Assembly: GCA_963677825.2 (NCBI GenBank)
Contig: CAXXEF010000001.1
Location: 1,798,001 to 1,862,000 of the forward strand
From: Sporobacter sp963677825
GTDB taxonomy: Bacteria; Bacillota; Clostridia; Oscillospirales; Oscillospiraceae
DNA: 64,000 nt
Direction: 5' to 3'
This document shows, piece by piece, positions 49,452 through 59,147 of the stretch (positions within the stretch are counted from its first letter, which is position 1; the number at the start of each line of letters is the position of its first letter). The notes below the pieces were generated by a model, which saw nothing but the letters and a program-made list of their open reading frames with translations, ran no database searches and was not told the DNA's origin. A program made the translations under genes and the position numbers.

Positions 49452-49506
49452 ATCCATCTATTACAGGCCGCTTGACGGGCCGCCGACGATTTGGAGCTGA
49501 TGCAAT

Positions 49507-51177
49507 ATGGCCGATATGCCTACGAACTTCATATATAATTTCATCGAAGAAGATACCGCCACCGGCGGGCGCTTTGAAGCACAAACCGTGCACACGCGTT
49601 TTCCGCCCGAACCGAACGGATATCTGCACATCGGGCATTGCAAGGCCGTCATGATCAACTTCGGTGCGGCCGAACGCTTTACCGGGCTGTGCAACCTGCG
49701 CATGGACGATACGAATCCGGCCAAGGAAGATGTCGAGTACGTCGACGCCATCCAAGAGGACATCCACTGGCTCGGCTTTTCCTGGGGCGAGCGCTTCTTT
49801 TACGGCAGCGACTATTTCCAAAAAACCTACGAGCTGGCCGCCGGACTGATTAAAAAAGGTCTGGCATACGTCTGCGAGCTGACGCCGGAGCAGTTCAAGG
49901 AGCGCCGCGGCGACGTCGGCGTACCGGCAACGAGCCCGTACCGTGACCGGCCGATCGAGGAAAGCCTCGACTTGTTCGCGCGCATGAAAAACGGCGAGTT
50001 TCCCGAAGGTAAAATGACGCTGCGTGCGAAGATCGATCTCACGAGCGGTAATTTCAACATGCGCGACCCCGTCTTATACCGCATCCGCTACGCGCACCAT
50101 CACCGACAGGGCGATAAATGGTGCGTTTACCCGATGTACGACTTTGCCCACCCGATTCAGGACGCGCTTGAGGGCATCACGCACTCGCTGTGCTCGCTGG
50201 AGTATGAAGACCACCGTCCGCTGTACGACTGGGTCATTGAGCATACCGATGTCCCGTCGACGCCGCGGCAGATCGAGTTTGCGCGGCTGGATATGAACTA
50301 TACCGTCATGAGCAAGCGTAAGCTGCGCCGCCTCGTTGAGGAAGGATATGTCAGCGGCTGGGATGATCCGCGTATGCCGACCATCTGCGGCCTCCGGCGC
50401 CGGGGCTATACACCGGCATCAATCCGCGCGTTTATTGAGCGCGTCGGCGTTGCGAAAACGCCGAGCGTCGTCGATTACGGATTCCTGGAGTACTGTTTGC
50501 GCGAGGATCTCAACGCCAACGCGCGCCGCGCGATGGTCGTCACCAAGCCCGTCAAGCTCACGATCACCAACTACCCCGAGGGGCAGACCGAGTTGTTTGA
50601 CGTGGAGAACAATCCAGAGGACGAGAACGCGGGCACGCGCAGTGTCACGTTTTCACGCGAGATGTGGATTGAGCAGGACGACTTTATGATCGAGCCGCCC
50701 AAGAAGTACAACCGGCTGTATGTCGGCAACGAGGTGCGGCTCAAATCGGCGTATATCGTCCGGTGCACGGGCTACAATACCGACGAGAACGGCGTCGTCA
50801 CCGAGGTGCACGCCGAATACGACCCCGAAACGCGCGGCGGCACAACGCCCGACGGGCGCAAGGTGCGCGGCACAATCCACTGGGTGGACGCGGCGACCGC
50901 CGTCGACGCCGAGGTGCGCTTATACGACCGGCTGTTCTCCGATCCAGAGCCGGAGGCCGGCGGTAAAGACTACATCGACTGCCTTAATCCATCGTCGCTT
51001 GAAACGCGGACGGGCTGCAAAGCTGAGCGTTCGCTGTCGGGAGCCGCTGCACCCGACACGTTCCAGTTTTTACGGCTGGGGTACTTTACGGTCGACAGTA
51101 AAGATAGTCGTCCGGACAAGCTGGTTTTCAACCGCGCCGTCGCGCTCAAAGACAGCTTCAAGCCGCAGCAGAAGTGA
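49507..51177 (+). CDS. glnS: Glutaminyl-tRNA synthetase
   Basis: 556 residues, close to gamma-proteobacterial GlnS in length. Class I motifs PPEPNGYLHIGH and VMSKRKLRRL, plus the conserved FYFGSDYF-like block (FYGSDYFQKTYELA) and C-terminal anticodon-binding barrels (HWVDAATAVDAEVRLYDRLF). Direct charging of tRNA-Gln is uncommon in Bacillota, most of which use GatCAB. GGAGCTG precedes the ATG. Confidence 0.95.
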   Translation: MADMPTNFIYNFIEEDTATGGRFEAQTVHTRFPPEPNGYLHIGHCKAVMINFGAAERFTGLCNLRMDDTNPAKEDVEYVDAIQEDIHWLGFSWGERFFYGSDYFQKTYELAAGLIKKGLAYVCELTPEQFKERRGDVGVPATSPYRDRPIEESLDLFARMKNGEFPEGKMTLRAKIDLTSGNFNMRDPVLYRIRYAHHHRQGDKWCVYPMYDFAHPIQDALEGITHSLCSLEYEDHRPLYDWVIEHTDVPSTPRQIEFARLDMNYTVMSKRKLRRLVEEGYVSGWDDPRMPTICGLRRRGYTPASIRAFIERVGVAKTPSVVDYGFLEYCLREDLNANARRAMVVTKPVKLTITNYPEGQTELFDVENNPEDENAGTRSVTFSREMWIEQDDFMIEPPKKYNRLYVGNEVRLKSAYIVRCTGYNTDENGVVTEVHAEYDPETRGGTTPDGRKVRGTIHWVDAATAVDAEVRLYDRLFSDPEPEAGGKDYIDCLNPSSLETRTGCKAERSLSGAAAPDTFQFLRLGYFTVDSKDSRPDKLVFNRAVALKDSFKPQQK

Positions 51178-51271
51178 GGACTAGGCACACATAGGATGCC
51201 GAAGTCTTGCCGCGCCATCCTTCGTAATGCGGCATAATGGAAAATCCCGCTAAAAAAGTTGCTATAAATTG

Positions 51272-51301
51272 GTATAAACAGCGTGAACGCCGTCAAAAAT
51301 A
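51272..51301 (+). promoter_or_regulatory. Candidate sigma-F promoter for the M23 gene
   Basis: GTATA (51272-51276), 15 nt, GTCAAAAATA (51292-51301). Against the sigma-F pattern GYATA - 15/16 - GGnnAnAnTR only one conserved base differs. B. subtilis spoIIQ is a sigma-F gene, so this fits a SpoIIQ role. The element overlaps the hairpin described next. Confidence 0.45.
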
Positions 51302-51322
51302 ACGGCATACACGCTGTTTTGC
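51274..51322 (+). terminator. Hairpin after glnS
   Basis: AAACAGCGTG and CACGCTGTTT form the outer stem with an inner GCCGT/ACGGC stem, then TTTTG. Terminator of glnS, also the site of the sigma-F-like promoter. Confidence 0.75.
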
Positions 51323-51380
51323 TATGCCTGCCGATTGGCGGGCGGCGATCACCAACACCATTTCAACTGGAGGAGCAACT

Positions 51381-52169
51381 GTGAAAGACAAGAAAAACAA
51401 CAAGGCGCTCGCGCGCAGAATCGGGGATTTTCTTGCCGGAAAGGGATTTTACGTCGTTTTGGTCATCTGCACAGCCGTGATCGGCATTTCGGCGTGGGTC
51501 TTGCTATCGGCAGGCAATCCGCTCGAGCTTGGCGACCAGACGGTCTCGAATCCGACGAATACGCCGGTCATCGCCACGCCGTCCGGCGCCGACGCCTCGG
51601 CGGAACCGACGGCGGCAACCCCAAGCGTCGAGCCGACACCGTCGGTTAAGCCAAGTCCGTCGCCGTCGGCAGCGCCGAGCACCGAGCCAAGCACGGCGCC
51701 GAACAACAACGCGTCGTCCGGGGAGGACGGCGGATCGGAGCAGGTCATGTCGGACAAACTCTTGTTCGTCTGGCCGCTGATGGGCAGTATTGAAACCATG
51801 TACGCCGTCGATGAACTCGTCTACAACGAGACGATGGGCGACTGGCGCACGCATGACGGCATCGACATTGCCGGAAAGCTCGGCACGCGCGTAATGGCCG
51901 CGGCCGACGGTGTTGTCGCAGACGTCTACGCGGACGATTTTCTGGGTACGACCGTCGTCATTGATCACGGCGCGGGGCTGATGAGCGTGTACGCCAACCT
52001 TGAGTCCGTGCCGGTCGTCGAGCAGGGCGATCAGGTCGCGATGGGCGCCGTCATCGGTGAGATCGGCGAAACGGCCATCGGCGAAGCGTCACTGCCGGCG
52101 CACCTGCATTTTGCCATGATCAAAGACGAACATCCGGTCGATCCGGCCAATTACCTGCCCCAGAAATAG
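51381..52169 (+). CDS. M23-family peptidase, SpoIIQ-like
   Basis: 262 residues. Basic N-terminus and one membrane segment (about 22-45), then a Pro/Ser/Thr/Ala-rich linker (about 55-120), then an M23/LytM domain. Zn-site motifs THDGIDIAG and HLHFAM are intact, as in clostridial SpoIIQ, so it should be catalytically competent. SpoIIQ of the forespore membrane pairs with SpoIIIAH in engulfment. GTG start at 51381, with GGAGGAGC just upstream; the ATG-like frame extension to 51324 has no Shine-Dalgarno sequence. Confidence 0.82.
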   Translation: MKDKKNNKALARRIGDFLAGKGFYVVLVICTAVIGISAWVLLSAGNPLELGDQTVSNPTNTPVIATPSGADASAEPTAATPSVEPTPSVKPSPSPSAAPSTEPSTAPNNNASSGEDGGSEQVMSDKLLFVWPLMGSIETMYAVDELVYNETMGDWRTHDGIDIAGKLGTRVMAAADGVVADVYADDFLGTTVVIDHGAGLMSVYANLESVPVVEQGDQVAMGAVIGEIGETAIGEASLPAHLHFAMIKDEHPVDPANYLPQK

Positions 52170-52188
52170 CAGACTGCACCCCGCAAAA

Positions 52189-52227
52189 AATCCCGGCTTT
52201 CCGATGCGTCGGAAAGCCGGGATTATC
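52189..52227. terminator. Bidirectional terminator
   Basis: AATCCCGGCTTTCC pairs with GGAAAGCCGGGATT. Between the M23 gene and the convergent MATE gene. Confidence 0.92.
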
Positions 52228-52241
52228 TCGTTTGAGCGGGC

Positions 52242-53618
52242 TTAGTCTGTCTCACAGACGATCGGCGCGGCCGCTTTTTCAGCCGATAGCTTCCGGTTGA
52301 GCCAGGCGAAGTAGATCAGGCACATAATCAAAGAGCCCAGCGACGACAGCGGCGCGGCAAAGCCGATCGTAAACAGCGTTACGCCCGCGATGCCGCCGGT
52401 GATGATGACGAACGGCACGCGGATGGCAAACGTCGTCACAAGCGAATGCGCCATTGAGAACAGGGATCTATTACAGCTGGAGAAATACGCATTGAAGTTG
52501 AACACAAAGCTGACAAATATGCAGTCGAGCGAGTAAGATTTAAGGTAATGCGCCGCGGCAATGACGACCGGCTGGTCTTTGGAGAACAGCCGCGTGAGCG
52601 TCTCGCCGCTGAGCCAGCACACAGCGCACGCGACGACGCCGATGCTCAGCGAGATGATCACGCCCGTCCACATTGTTTTACGGGATCGGTCGAGCTGCCC
52701 GGCGCCAAAATTATGCGCCGACATCGTCGCCACGGCGATGGACAGCGCCAGCGTCGGCATCATCAGAAAGCTGACGATTTTTTCAACGGAGAGCACCGCC
52801 GCGGAGGCGACCAGACCAAGATTCTTATTGACGACGGCCGTAATCAGTAAAAACGAGAAATTGACGAGTATCTCCTGTAGCGCCAGCGGCGTGCCGACGC
52901 GCAGCATTTTGCCGATCAGGTCCCCGCGCCAGCGCAGCTCCGCGCGTGAGAAGCAGATGCCTGTGTCGTGCCGGCGGATGTACAAGACGGCAAAGCCGAG
53001 GCTGCCGGCCTGTGCCGATATCGTCGCGATCGCGGCGCCGGCGGCGCCCATCCCAAATACGGCGACAAATAAAAGATCCAGCGTGATGTTGATTGCCGTT
53101 GCAATCATGACGAAGATCAGCGGTGTCTTTGAATTGCCCAGGCCGCGGAACATACTGCCCACGACGTTGTAACCGATGACGAAAACGATTCCGGACGATG
53201 TAATGCGAAGATACTGCTGCGCTGGCAAGACCGCCTCCGGCGGCGTATTCATCACCGCGATGATCGGGTTTGTAAGGCTGACGAAGATCGCCGTCAGAGC
53301 GGCGGAAAGCGCGAGAAAAAACAGCACGGCGGCGCCGTGCGCGGCGCGCGTGTCCGCGTTGTTGCCCGCGCCGGTAAACTGCCCGATGAGCACCGTCAGA
53401 CCTGTGGTCAGGCCGGTGATGCCCAATAGAACCGTCAGCATGACCTGGCCGCCGATACCGACGGCAGACATGTCCGCCGGTGTAGCGAAGTTGCCGACGA
53501 CAGCCATGTCGACGGCGGCATAGAGAAGCTGCAGCACACTCGCGAGCATTACCGGCAGCGCAAAGCGAATCAGGCCGCCGGATATGCGACCTTTGATCAG
53601 ATAGGCGTTATCAGTCAT
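52242..53618 (-). CDS. MATE family multidrug efflux transporter
   Basis: 458 residues, about 12 membrane segments. NorM/DinF-like: ALPVMLASVLQLLYAAVDMAVVG at the start of repeat one and GTPLALQEILVNFSFLLITAVVN in repeat two. Exports drugs by Na+ or H+ antiport; substrate unknown. GGAGG is 4-5 nt from ATG 53618. Confidence 0.93.
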   Translation of the reverse strand: MTDNAYLIKGRISGGLIRFALPVMLASVLQLLYAAVDMAVVGNFATPADMSAVGIGGQVMLTVLLGITGLTTGLTVLIGQFTGAGNNADTRAAHGAAVLFFLALSAALTAIFVSLTNPIIAVMNTPPEAVLPAQQYLRITSSGIVFVIGYNVVGSMFRGLGNSKTPLIFVMIATAINITLDLLFVAVFGMGAAGAAIATISAQAGSLGFAVLYIRRHDTGICFSRAELRWRGDLIGKMLRVGTPLALQEILVNFSFLLITAVVNKNLGLVASAAVLSVEKIVSFLMMPTLALSIAVATMSAHNFGAGQLDRSRKTMWTGVIISLSIGVVACAVCWLSGETLTRLFSKDQPVVIAAAHYLKSYSLDCIFVSFVFNFNAYFSSCNRSLFSMAHSLVTTFAIRVPFVIITGGIAGVTLFTIGFAAPLSSLGSLIMCLIYFAWLNRKLSAEKAAAPIVCETD

Positions 53619-53697
53619 TTTTCCTCCGCGCGGATAAGGGGATGAGATCACTGCATCACCTTACAGAAAGCCCCGCACCGGCCATTTTATTGGACTC

Positions 53698-53726
53698 ATC
53701 GTAGCAAATACGTCTTCAGATGTCAA
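53698..53726 (-). promoter_or_regulatory. Promoter of the MATE gene
   Basis: Minus strand TTGACA (53721-53726), 17 nt, TACGAT (53698-53703). Confidence 0.65.
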
Positions 53727-53758
53727 CGTGCCAACCGCGCCTAAAATGAAGATTAGAC

Positions 53759-53787
53759 TTCCATTTTCCATGTAAATATATTAAAAT
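53759..53787 (+). promoter_or_regulatory. Promoter of the pyrH operon
   Basis: TTCCAT (53759-53764), 17 nt, TAAAAT (53782-53787). Weak -35. Confidence 0.5.
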
Positions 53788-53817
53788 ACATAAGAATAGC
53801 GACATGGAGGTGCGTCA

Positions 53818-54537
53818 ATGGGAGCAGACAAACCCGCGTTTAAGCGGGTGTTACTGAAAATCAGCGGCGAAGCGCTGGCAGGAGACAAGCATTTCGGGCT
53901 CGATTTCGACGTGATTCGAAGTGTTTGCAAGGTGATTAAAAAATGCGTCGAGCTCGGCGTCGAGATGGGTGTCGTCGTCGGCGGCGGTAACTTCTGGCGC
54001 GGTACAAAGGACGGTGGCGGCAAGATCGAGCGCACGCGCGCCGACCATATGGGCATGATGGCTACCGTCATGAACTGTCTGGCCATCGCCGACATGCTCG
54101 AGCAGGAAGGCGTACCGGTGCGCGTACAGACGGCGCTGGAGATCCGGGCCGTAGCGGAGCCCTACATCCGGCTCAAGGCGGACAAGCATCTCAAATGCGG
54201 CCGCGTCGTGGTCTTCGGCTGCGGAACGGGCAGCCCGTACTTTTCGACGGATACGGCCGCTGTTTTGCGCGCGGCCGAGATCAGTGCCGACGCGATACTG
54301 CTCGCAAAGAACATCGACGGCGTTTACACCGCCGATCCAAAGCTCGACCCCAGCGCTACCAAGTTTGACGAAATATCCTACGACGATGTGCTGGCCAGGA
54401 AGCTGACCGTCATGGACTCGACGGCGACGTCGCTGTCGATGGATAACCACATTCCTGTTATTTTATTTGCGCTCAAGGATCCAGAAAACATTTACCGCGT
54501 CGTCACCGGCGAAAAAATCGGTACGGTTGTCGGCTGA
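53818..54537 (+). CDS. pyrH: UMP kinase
   Basis: Makes UDP from UMP. 239 residues. LLKISGEALAG, VVVGGGNFWRG, TGSPYFSTDTAAVLRAAEI and NIDGVYTADPK are the amino-acid-kinase family blocks of bacterial UMP kinase. GGAGGTG is well spaced. First gene of the conserved operon. Confidence 0.97.
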   Translation: MGADKPAFKRVLLKISGEALAGDKHFGLDFDVIRSVCKVIKKCVELGVEMGVVVGGGNFWRGTKDGGGKIERTRADHMGMMATVMNCLAIADMLEQEGVPVRVQTALEIRAVAEPYIRLKADKHLKCGRVVVFGCGTGSPYFSTDTAAVLRAAEISADAILLAKNIDGVYTADPKLDPSATKFDEISYDDVLARKLTVMDSTATSLSMDNHIPVILFALKDPENIYRVVTGEKIGTVVG

Positions 54538-54561
54538 ATTAAGGAGCAGGAGGGTACGATA

Positions 54562-55107
54562 ATGTATGAAGAATATGAAAGTAAAATGATGAAGACGGTC
54601 GAGGTGCTGCAATCGCAGTTCCAGTCCGTACGCGCCGGGCGCGCGAATCCCGCGGTGCTCGATCATATCCGCGTCGACTATTACGGCACGGCGACACCGA
54701 TCAATCAGGTCGGCTCGGTTTCCGCGCCAGATCCGAGAACGCTCGTAGTCCAGCCGTGGGATGCCTCGGTCCTCAAGGAGATCGACAAGGCAATCCAGAC
54801 GTCTGATTTGGGCATCAACCCGATGAACGACGGGCGCGTGATCCGTCTCGTATTTCCGCAGCTGACCGAGGAGCGCCGCAAGGACCTGATCAAGCAGGTC
54901 AGCAAATACGGCGAGGAGGCCAAGGTTGCCATCCGCAACATCCGGCGTGATGCGATTGATACGTTCAAGGCACAGCGCAAGAAGTCCGAGATCACAGAAG
55001 ACGACCTTAAGGATATGGAAAAAGACCTGCAGAAGCTCACCGATGAATATGTGAAGCATATTGACGAGGCCGTCGAGAAAAAAGACAAAGAACTCAACGA
55101 GATCTAG
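54562..55107 (+). CDS. frr: Ribosome recycling factor
   Basis: 181 residues. LQSQFQSVRAGRANPAVLDHIRVDYYGTATPINQV and the KDLIKQVSKYGEEAKVAIRNIRRDA block of RRF. Splits post-termination ribosomes with EF-G. GGAGCAGGAGG precedes the ATG. Confidence 0.98.
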   Translation: MYEEYESKMMKTVEVLQSQFQSVRAGRANPAVLDHIRVDYYGTATPINQVGSVSAPDPRTLVVQPWDASVLKEIDKAIQTSDLGINPMNDGRVIRLVFPQLTEERRKDLIKQVSKYGEEAKVAIRNIRRDAIDTFKAQRKKSEITEDDLKDMEKDLQKLTDEYVKHIDEAVEKKDKELNEI

Positions 55108-55201
55108 ACGATACATTTTTGATTAACTAGAGATCAAGACAACCAACGCTTTCCGTCATCAGGGCGCAGCCGGCCGGCGGAGAGAATGAAAGTGACGGCT
55201 T

Positions 55202-55954
55202 ATGAATCTGTTTCGACGTAACAAAAAAATGGCGGGGCAGCCGGATTTATCGCGGCTCCCCCGCCATATTGCCATCATTATGGACGGTAATGGGCGCTGG
55301 GCCCGTCGGCGCGGTTTGCCGCGCACAGCCGGACACGCTGTCGGCGCGGAGACGTTCCGGCGCGTGGCCACGTACTGCAAAAACATCGGCATCGAGTATC
55401 TGACTGTCTACGCCTTTTCGACGGAAAACTGGAAGCGCCCGGCCGACGAGGTCGAGACGATTATGAATATCCTCGAAAAATACCTCAAAGAAGCGATCGA
55501 GACGATGGAGCGTGACCGCGTGAAGATGCGCTTTTTTGGGGACACGACGTTCTTGTCCAAGAAGCTGCAAAAATTGATCGCCGAAACGGAAGAGCTCTCC
55601 AAGCGCTTCGACGGCGTGCAGGTGAATATGTGCGTCAACTACGGCGGTCGCGACGAGATTTTACGCGCCGCCCGCGCGTATGCCGAGGATTTTGAGAAAT
55701 CCCACGCACCGCTTACCGAGCAGTCGTTTTCCGGCTATATGTTTTCAGCCGGCATCCCCGACCCGGAGCTGATTATTCGGCCGAGCGGGGAGAAACGCCT
55801 GTCGAACTTTTTACTCTGGCAGTCGGCGTATTCGGAGCTTTACTTTACAGACGTACTGTGGCCGGATTTCGGCGAGCGGGAGCTCGACCATGCGTTGCTG
55901 GCGTATCAAAATCGTGAACGCCGCTTCGGGGACGTGAAAGGACAAGCACAATGA
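55202..55954 (+). CDS. uppS: Undecaprenyl diphosphate synthase
   Basis: 250 residues, cis-prenyltransferase. The IIMDGNGRWARRRGLPRTAGH motif has catalytic D28. Other blocks: AFSTENWKRP, VNYGGRDEIL and LIIRPSGEKRLSNFLLWQSAYSE. Makes the lipid carrier for cell wall synthesis. Overlaps cdsA by 4 nt. The preceding 94 nt contain a GC-rich GCCGGCCGGC segment and no gene. Confidence 0.97.
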   Translation: MNLFRRNKKMAGQPDLSRLPRHIAIIMDGNGRWARRRGLPRTAGHAVGAETFRRVATYCKNIGIEYLTVYAFSTENWKRPADEVETIMNILEKYLKEAIETMERDRVKMRFFGDTTFLSKKLQKLIAETEELSKRFDGVQVNMCVNYGGRDEILRAARAYAEDFEKSHAPLTEQSFSGYMFSAGIPDPELIIRPSGEKRLSNFLLWQSAYSELYFTDVLWPDFGERELDHALLAYQNRERRFGDVKGQAQ

Positions 55955-56778
55955 GAATACGCATCCTTGTTGCCGTTGTGTTCGTGCCCCTGCTTTTTGT
56001 AATACTGTTTTTTCTGCCGCCGTATGCGGTTATGGCGCTGGTATCGCTCGTTTCGGCCGTCGGCGCGTGCGAGCTGGTCCGCGCTGTTACAGCCAGTCCG
56101 CGAGCGCGCTTTCGTCTGTGCATTTACGCTGCTGTTACGGCTGCTATTATTCCGGCTCTTATATTGTTTATCCCATCACCGGTTGTCTTGCGCGCGGTGG
56201 TGTTCGCACTTGTCGCCGTCATCTTTCTAGACGCGGTGATTTCGTACCATACCGTCCGCGAGCTGACGCTTGCGCCGATGGCCGCCGTCTTGTTCGGCGG
56301 TATACTCATCCCGTACTTTTTATCGTCCATCATCAGCTTGCGGATGATCGGCGATAACGGCCGGTTTTACGTGCTCATTCCGTTTATCATTGCTTTCATC
56401 ACCGACGGCGGCGCGTACTTCACCGGCGTGTTTTTCGGCAAACGTCCGGCATTTCCGCGCGTGAGCCCTAAAAAAACCGTCGAGGGCGCTGTCGGCGGTA
56501 TTGCCACGGGCGTTGCCGCGATGGCGATCTATGGCGTGATTTTACACTCTGCCGCCGGATTGACGGTCAGCTTTCTGCCGCTCCTCGTTTACGGGCTGGT
56601 AGGCGGCGTCATCACGGAACTGGGTGACCTCGCGTTTTCGCTCATCAAACGCCTGTATAATGTCAAGGACTACGGGCGGCTCATCCCCGGTCACGGCGGC
56701 GCGCTCGACCGCTTCGACAGTATGATTTTTGCAGCGCCCCTGATCCATCTGCTGGTCATCGTTTTTCCGGCATTCTGA
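55951..56778 (+). CDS. cdsA: Phosphatidate cytidylyltransferase
   Basis: 275 residues, about seven to eight membrane segments. The C-terminal signature KDYGRLIPGHGGALDRFDSMIFAAP is intact. Makes CDP-diacylglycerol. Confidence 0.96.
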   Translation: MRIRILVAVVFVPLLFVILFFLPPYAVMALVSLVSAVGACELVRAVTASPRARFRLCIYAAVTAAIIPALILFIPSPVVLRAVVFALVAVIFLDAVISYHTVRELTLAPMAAVLFGGILIPYFLSSIISLRMIGDNGRFYVLIPFIIAFITDGGAYFTGVFFGKRPAFPRVSPKKTVEGAVGGIATGVAAMAIYGVILHSAAGLTVSFLPLLVYGLVGGVITELGDLAFSLIKRLYNVKDYGRLIPGHGGALDRFDSMIFAAPLIHLLVIVFPAF

Positions 56779-56909
56779 CCGCGCGGTCTTGTCCCCTGCG
56801 GGCTTCGCGCGTATAATGAAAGCGAAATCCGGCGAGCAAAGAGACATTTATTGGACAGCTTAAGGAATAGAGTATTAGAGCGGGGCTTTCCGCTCGCTGA
56901 GGTATATAC

Positions 56910-58058
56910 GTGGAACAACGCACGATTTCAATACTCGGCTCGACGGGATCGATCGGGCGGCAGACGCTGGAGGTTGCTGAAAAGCTCGGCCTCGGCATCG
57001 CCGCGCTGTCGGCCGGCTCGAATATCGGCCTGCTCGAAGAGCAGGCGCGCCGGTTTCGCCCGGCGCTCGTCGCCGTTTATGACGTGGACGCGGCACGCCT
57101 TCTGACAACGCAGCTCGGCGACACACCGACGCGCGTCGTTTCGGGGCCGGACGGCCTGATTGAAGCCGCCGCAATCGCGCAAGCCGATACCGTCGTCACG
57201 GCTGTTGTCGGTACGGTCGGGCTTCTGCCGACGCTGGCCGCGATCGACGCGGGCAAGCGCATCGCGCTGGCGAACAAGGAAACGCTTGTATGTGCCGGTG
57301 AACTCGTCATGCGCCGCGCCGAGGAAAACGGCGCGGACATCGTGCCTGTCGACTCCGAGCACTCGGCGATCTTCCAATGTCTCGGTGCGAACAGGCATAG
57401 CGCCTATAAAAAGATCATCCTGACGGCGTCCGGCGGCCCGTTCCGCGGCCGCGCGGCCGACGACATTTACAATATGACAAAAGCCGAGGCGCTCCGGCAC
57501 CCCAACTGGTCGATGGGCGCAAAGATCACGGTCGACTCGGCGACGCTGATGAACAAGGGGCTTGAATACATCGAGGCGATGCATTTGTTTTCGGCAGCGC
57601 CGTCGCAGATTGAGATCGTCGTGCATCCCGAGAGCATCGTGCACTCGATGGTCGAGTTCGACGACAATTCGATTATTGCGCAGCTGTCTGTGCCCGATAT
57701 GCGCCTGCCGATCCAGTACGCGCTGACGTTTCCCGATCGCCTACCGTCGCTGACGGCACCGCTCGACCTGACAGCCGCCGGGTCGCTGACGTTTCATCAG
57801 CCGGACACCGACACCTTCACCTGCTTGCAGATGGCACTCACAGCAGCAAAAAAAGGTGGGACGGCCTGCGCCGTACTAAACGCCGCCAACGAGGCAGCCG
57901 TCGGCTTGTTTCTGGATGATAAAATCCGGTTCGGCGAGATCGGCGAATGTGTCGCGGGTGCGATGGACACGATAAAAAATAGCCAAAGACCGTCGATTGA
58001 CGACATTCTCGCCGCCGATGCGGCGGCGCGCGAATTCGTATTCGGTCATTACCGGTAA
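56910..58058 (+). CDS. dxr: 1-deoxy-D-xylulose 5-phosphate reductoisomerase
   Basis: 382 residues. NADPH motif STGSIGRQTLEV at the N-terminus, NKETLVCAGE, and metal/substrate blocks PVDSEHSAIFQCL, TASGGPFRG and HPESIVHSMVEF. MEP pathway step. Start GTG 56910 with GAGGT upstream. The 56779-56909 gap has no gene. Confidence 0.97.
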   Translation: MEQRTISILGSTGSIGRQTLEVAEKLGLGIAALSAGSNIGLLEEQARRFRPALVAVYDVDAARLLTTQLGDTPTRVVSGPDGLIEAAAIAQADTVVTAVVGTVGLLPTLAAIDAGKRIALANKETLVCAGELVMRRAEENGADIVPVDSEHSAIFQCLGANRHSAYKKIILTASGGPFRGRAADDIYNMTKAEALRHPNWSMGAKITVDSATLMNKGLEYIEAMHLFSAAPSQIEIVVHPESIVHSMVEFDDNSIIAQLSVPDMRLPIQYALTFPDRLPSLTAPLDLTAAGSLTFHQPDTDTFTCLQMALTAAKKGGTACAVLNAANEAAVGLFLDDKIRFGEIGECVAGAMDTIKNSQRPSIDDILAADAAAREFVFGHYR

Positions 58059-58085
58059 AACGCCCTCAAGGAAAGGGGTCAGTTC

Positions 58086-59147
58086 ATGTATATTATCCTG
58101 GCGATATTAGCTTTTGGCATCCTGATTCTCGTGCACGAGCTCGGGCACTTTGTTGCGGCCAAATCGTTCGACGTCAAGGTTCTGGAGTTTTCAATCGGCA
58201 TGGGGCCGAGGATACTAAAAAAACAGGGCAAGGAAACGCTGTATTCCCTGCGGGTGCTGCCCATCGGAGGCAGCTGCTTGATGGAGGGCGAGGACTCGGA
58301 CACGGGCGACAGCCGCTCGTTCACGGCGCAAAAGCGCTGGAAGCGCGTGATCATCCTGCTGGCCGGCGCGTTTTGCAATTTTGTGATCGGCATACTGCTC
58401 GTCGTCATCCTCGTAATCCCGGCAAAAAGCTTTGGGACCGCGACCATCACCGATTTCGCAGACGGTTTCCCGCTGTCCGGCGAGGACGGCCTGATGATTG
58501 GCGATAAAATTGTTGAAATTGATAATGAGCGCGTTTACTATATCGATGATTTTTCTGTATTCATGCAGCTGGCGGATGGTGCGCCGGTCGACATGGTCGT
58601 CGTACGAGACGGCGGACGCGTCATGCTCAACAATCTGCCGCTTTCAGCGCGTGAATACACGATCGACGGCGAGAAGGTCCTGCGCTATGGCATTACCTTT
58701 GAGAACATTGAAGCAACCGGCGGCGAGAAGGCCAAATATGGTGCGTATACGACGTATAACTTTGTCCGGCTTATTCGGATCAGTCTTGGGCAGCTCATAA
58801 CAGGTGAGGCTGGAATCGGCGATTTGGCCAGCCCCATCGGCATTGTGGATGCCATTAACGACGTTGGCCAAGATACGTCGATCCCGACAGCGTTTAAGAT
58901 TTATTCGATCACCAATTTCTTTGCGTTTATCGCCGTGAATCTTGGGATATTTAATCTTTTACCCATTCCGGCGCTCGACGGCGGACGCATCTTTTTCCTC
59001 GTCATCACAGCGATTGTGGAGAAAATTGCGCGCCGCCGCGTCGATCCGAAATACGAGGGGTACATCCACACGGCTGGCTTCTTGCTGCTCATCGGGCTGA
59101 TGCTGTTCGTGATGGCCAACGACGTGGTGAAAATCATCAGTGGCTAG
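58086..59147 (+). CDS. rseP: Site-2 protease RseP/RasP
   Basis: 353 residues, four membrane segments. Zn site HELGH at residues 17-21 in the first segment, a PDZ domain (about 115-200), and the third ligand in NLLPIPALDGGRI near the C-terminus. Intramembrane cleavage of anti-sigma factors and signal peptides. Overlaps ispG by 8 nt. Confidence 0.96.
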   Translation: MYIILAILAFGILILVHELGHFVAAKSFDVKVLEFSIGMGPRILKKQGKETLYSLRVLPIGGSCLMEGEDSDTGDSRSFTAQKRWKRVIILLAGAFCNFVIGILLVVILVIPAKSFGTATITDFADGFPLSGEDGLMIGDKIVEIDNERVYYIDDFSVFMQLADGAPVDMVVVRDGGRVMLNNLPLSAREYTIDGEKVLRYGITFENIEATGGEKAKYGAYTTYNFVRLIRISLGQLITGEAGIGDLASPIGIVDAINDVGQDTSIPTAFKIYSITNFFAFIAVNLGIFNLLPIPALDGGRIFFLVITAIVEKIARRRVDPKYEGYIHTAGFLLLIGLMLFVMANDVVKIISG

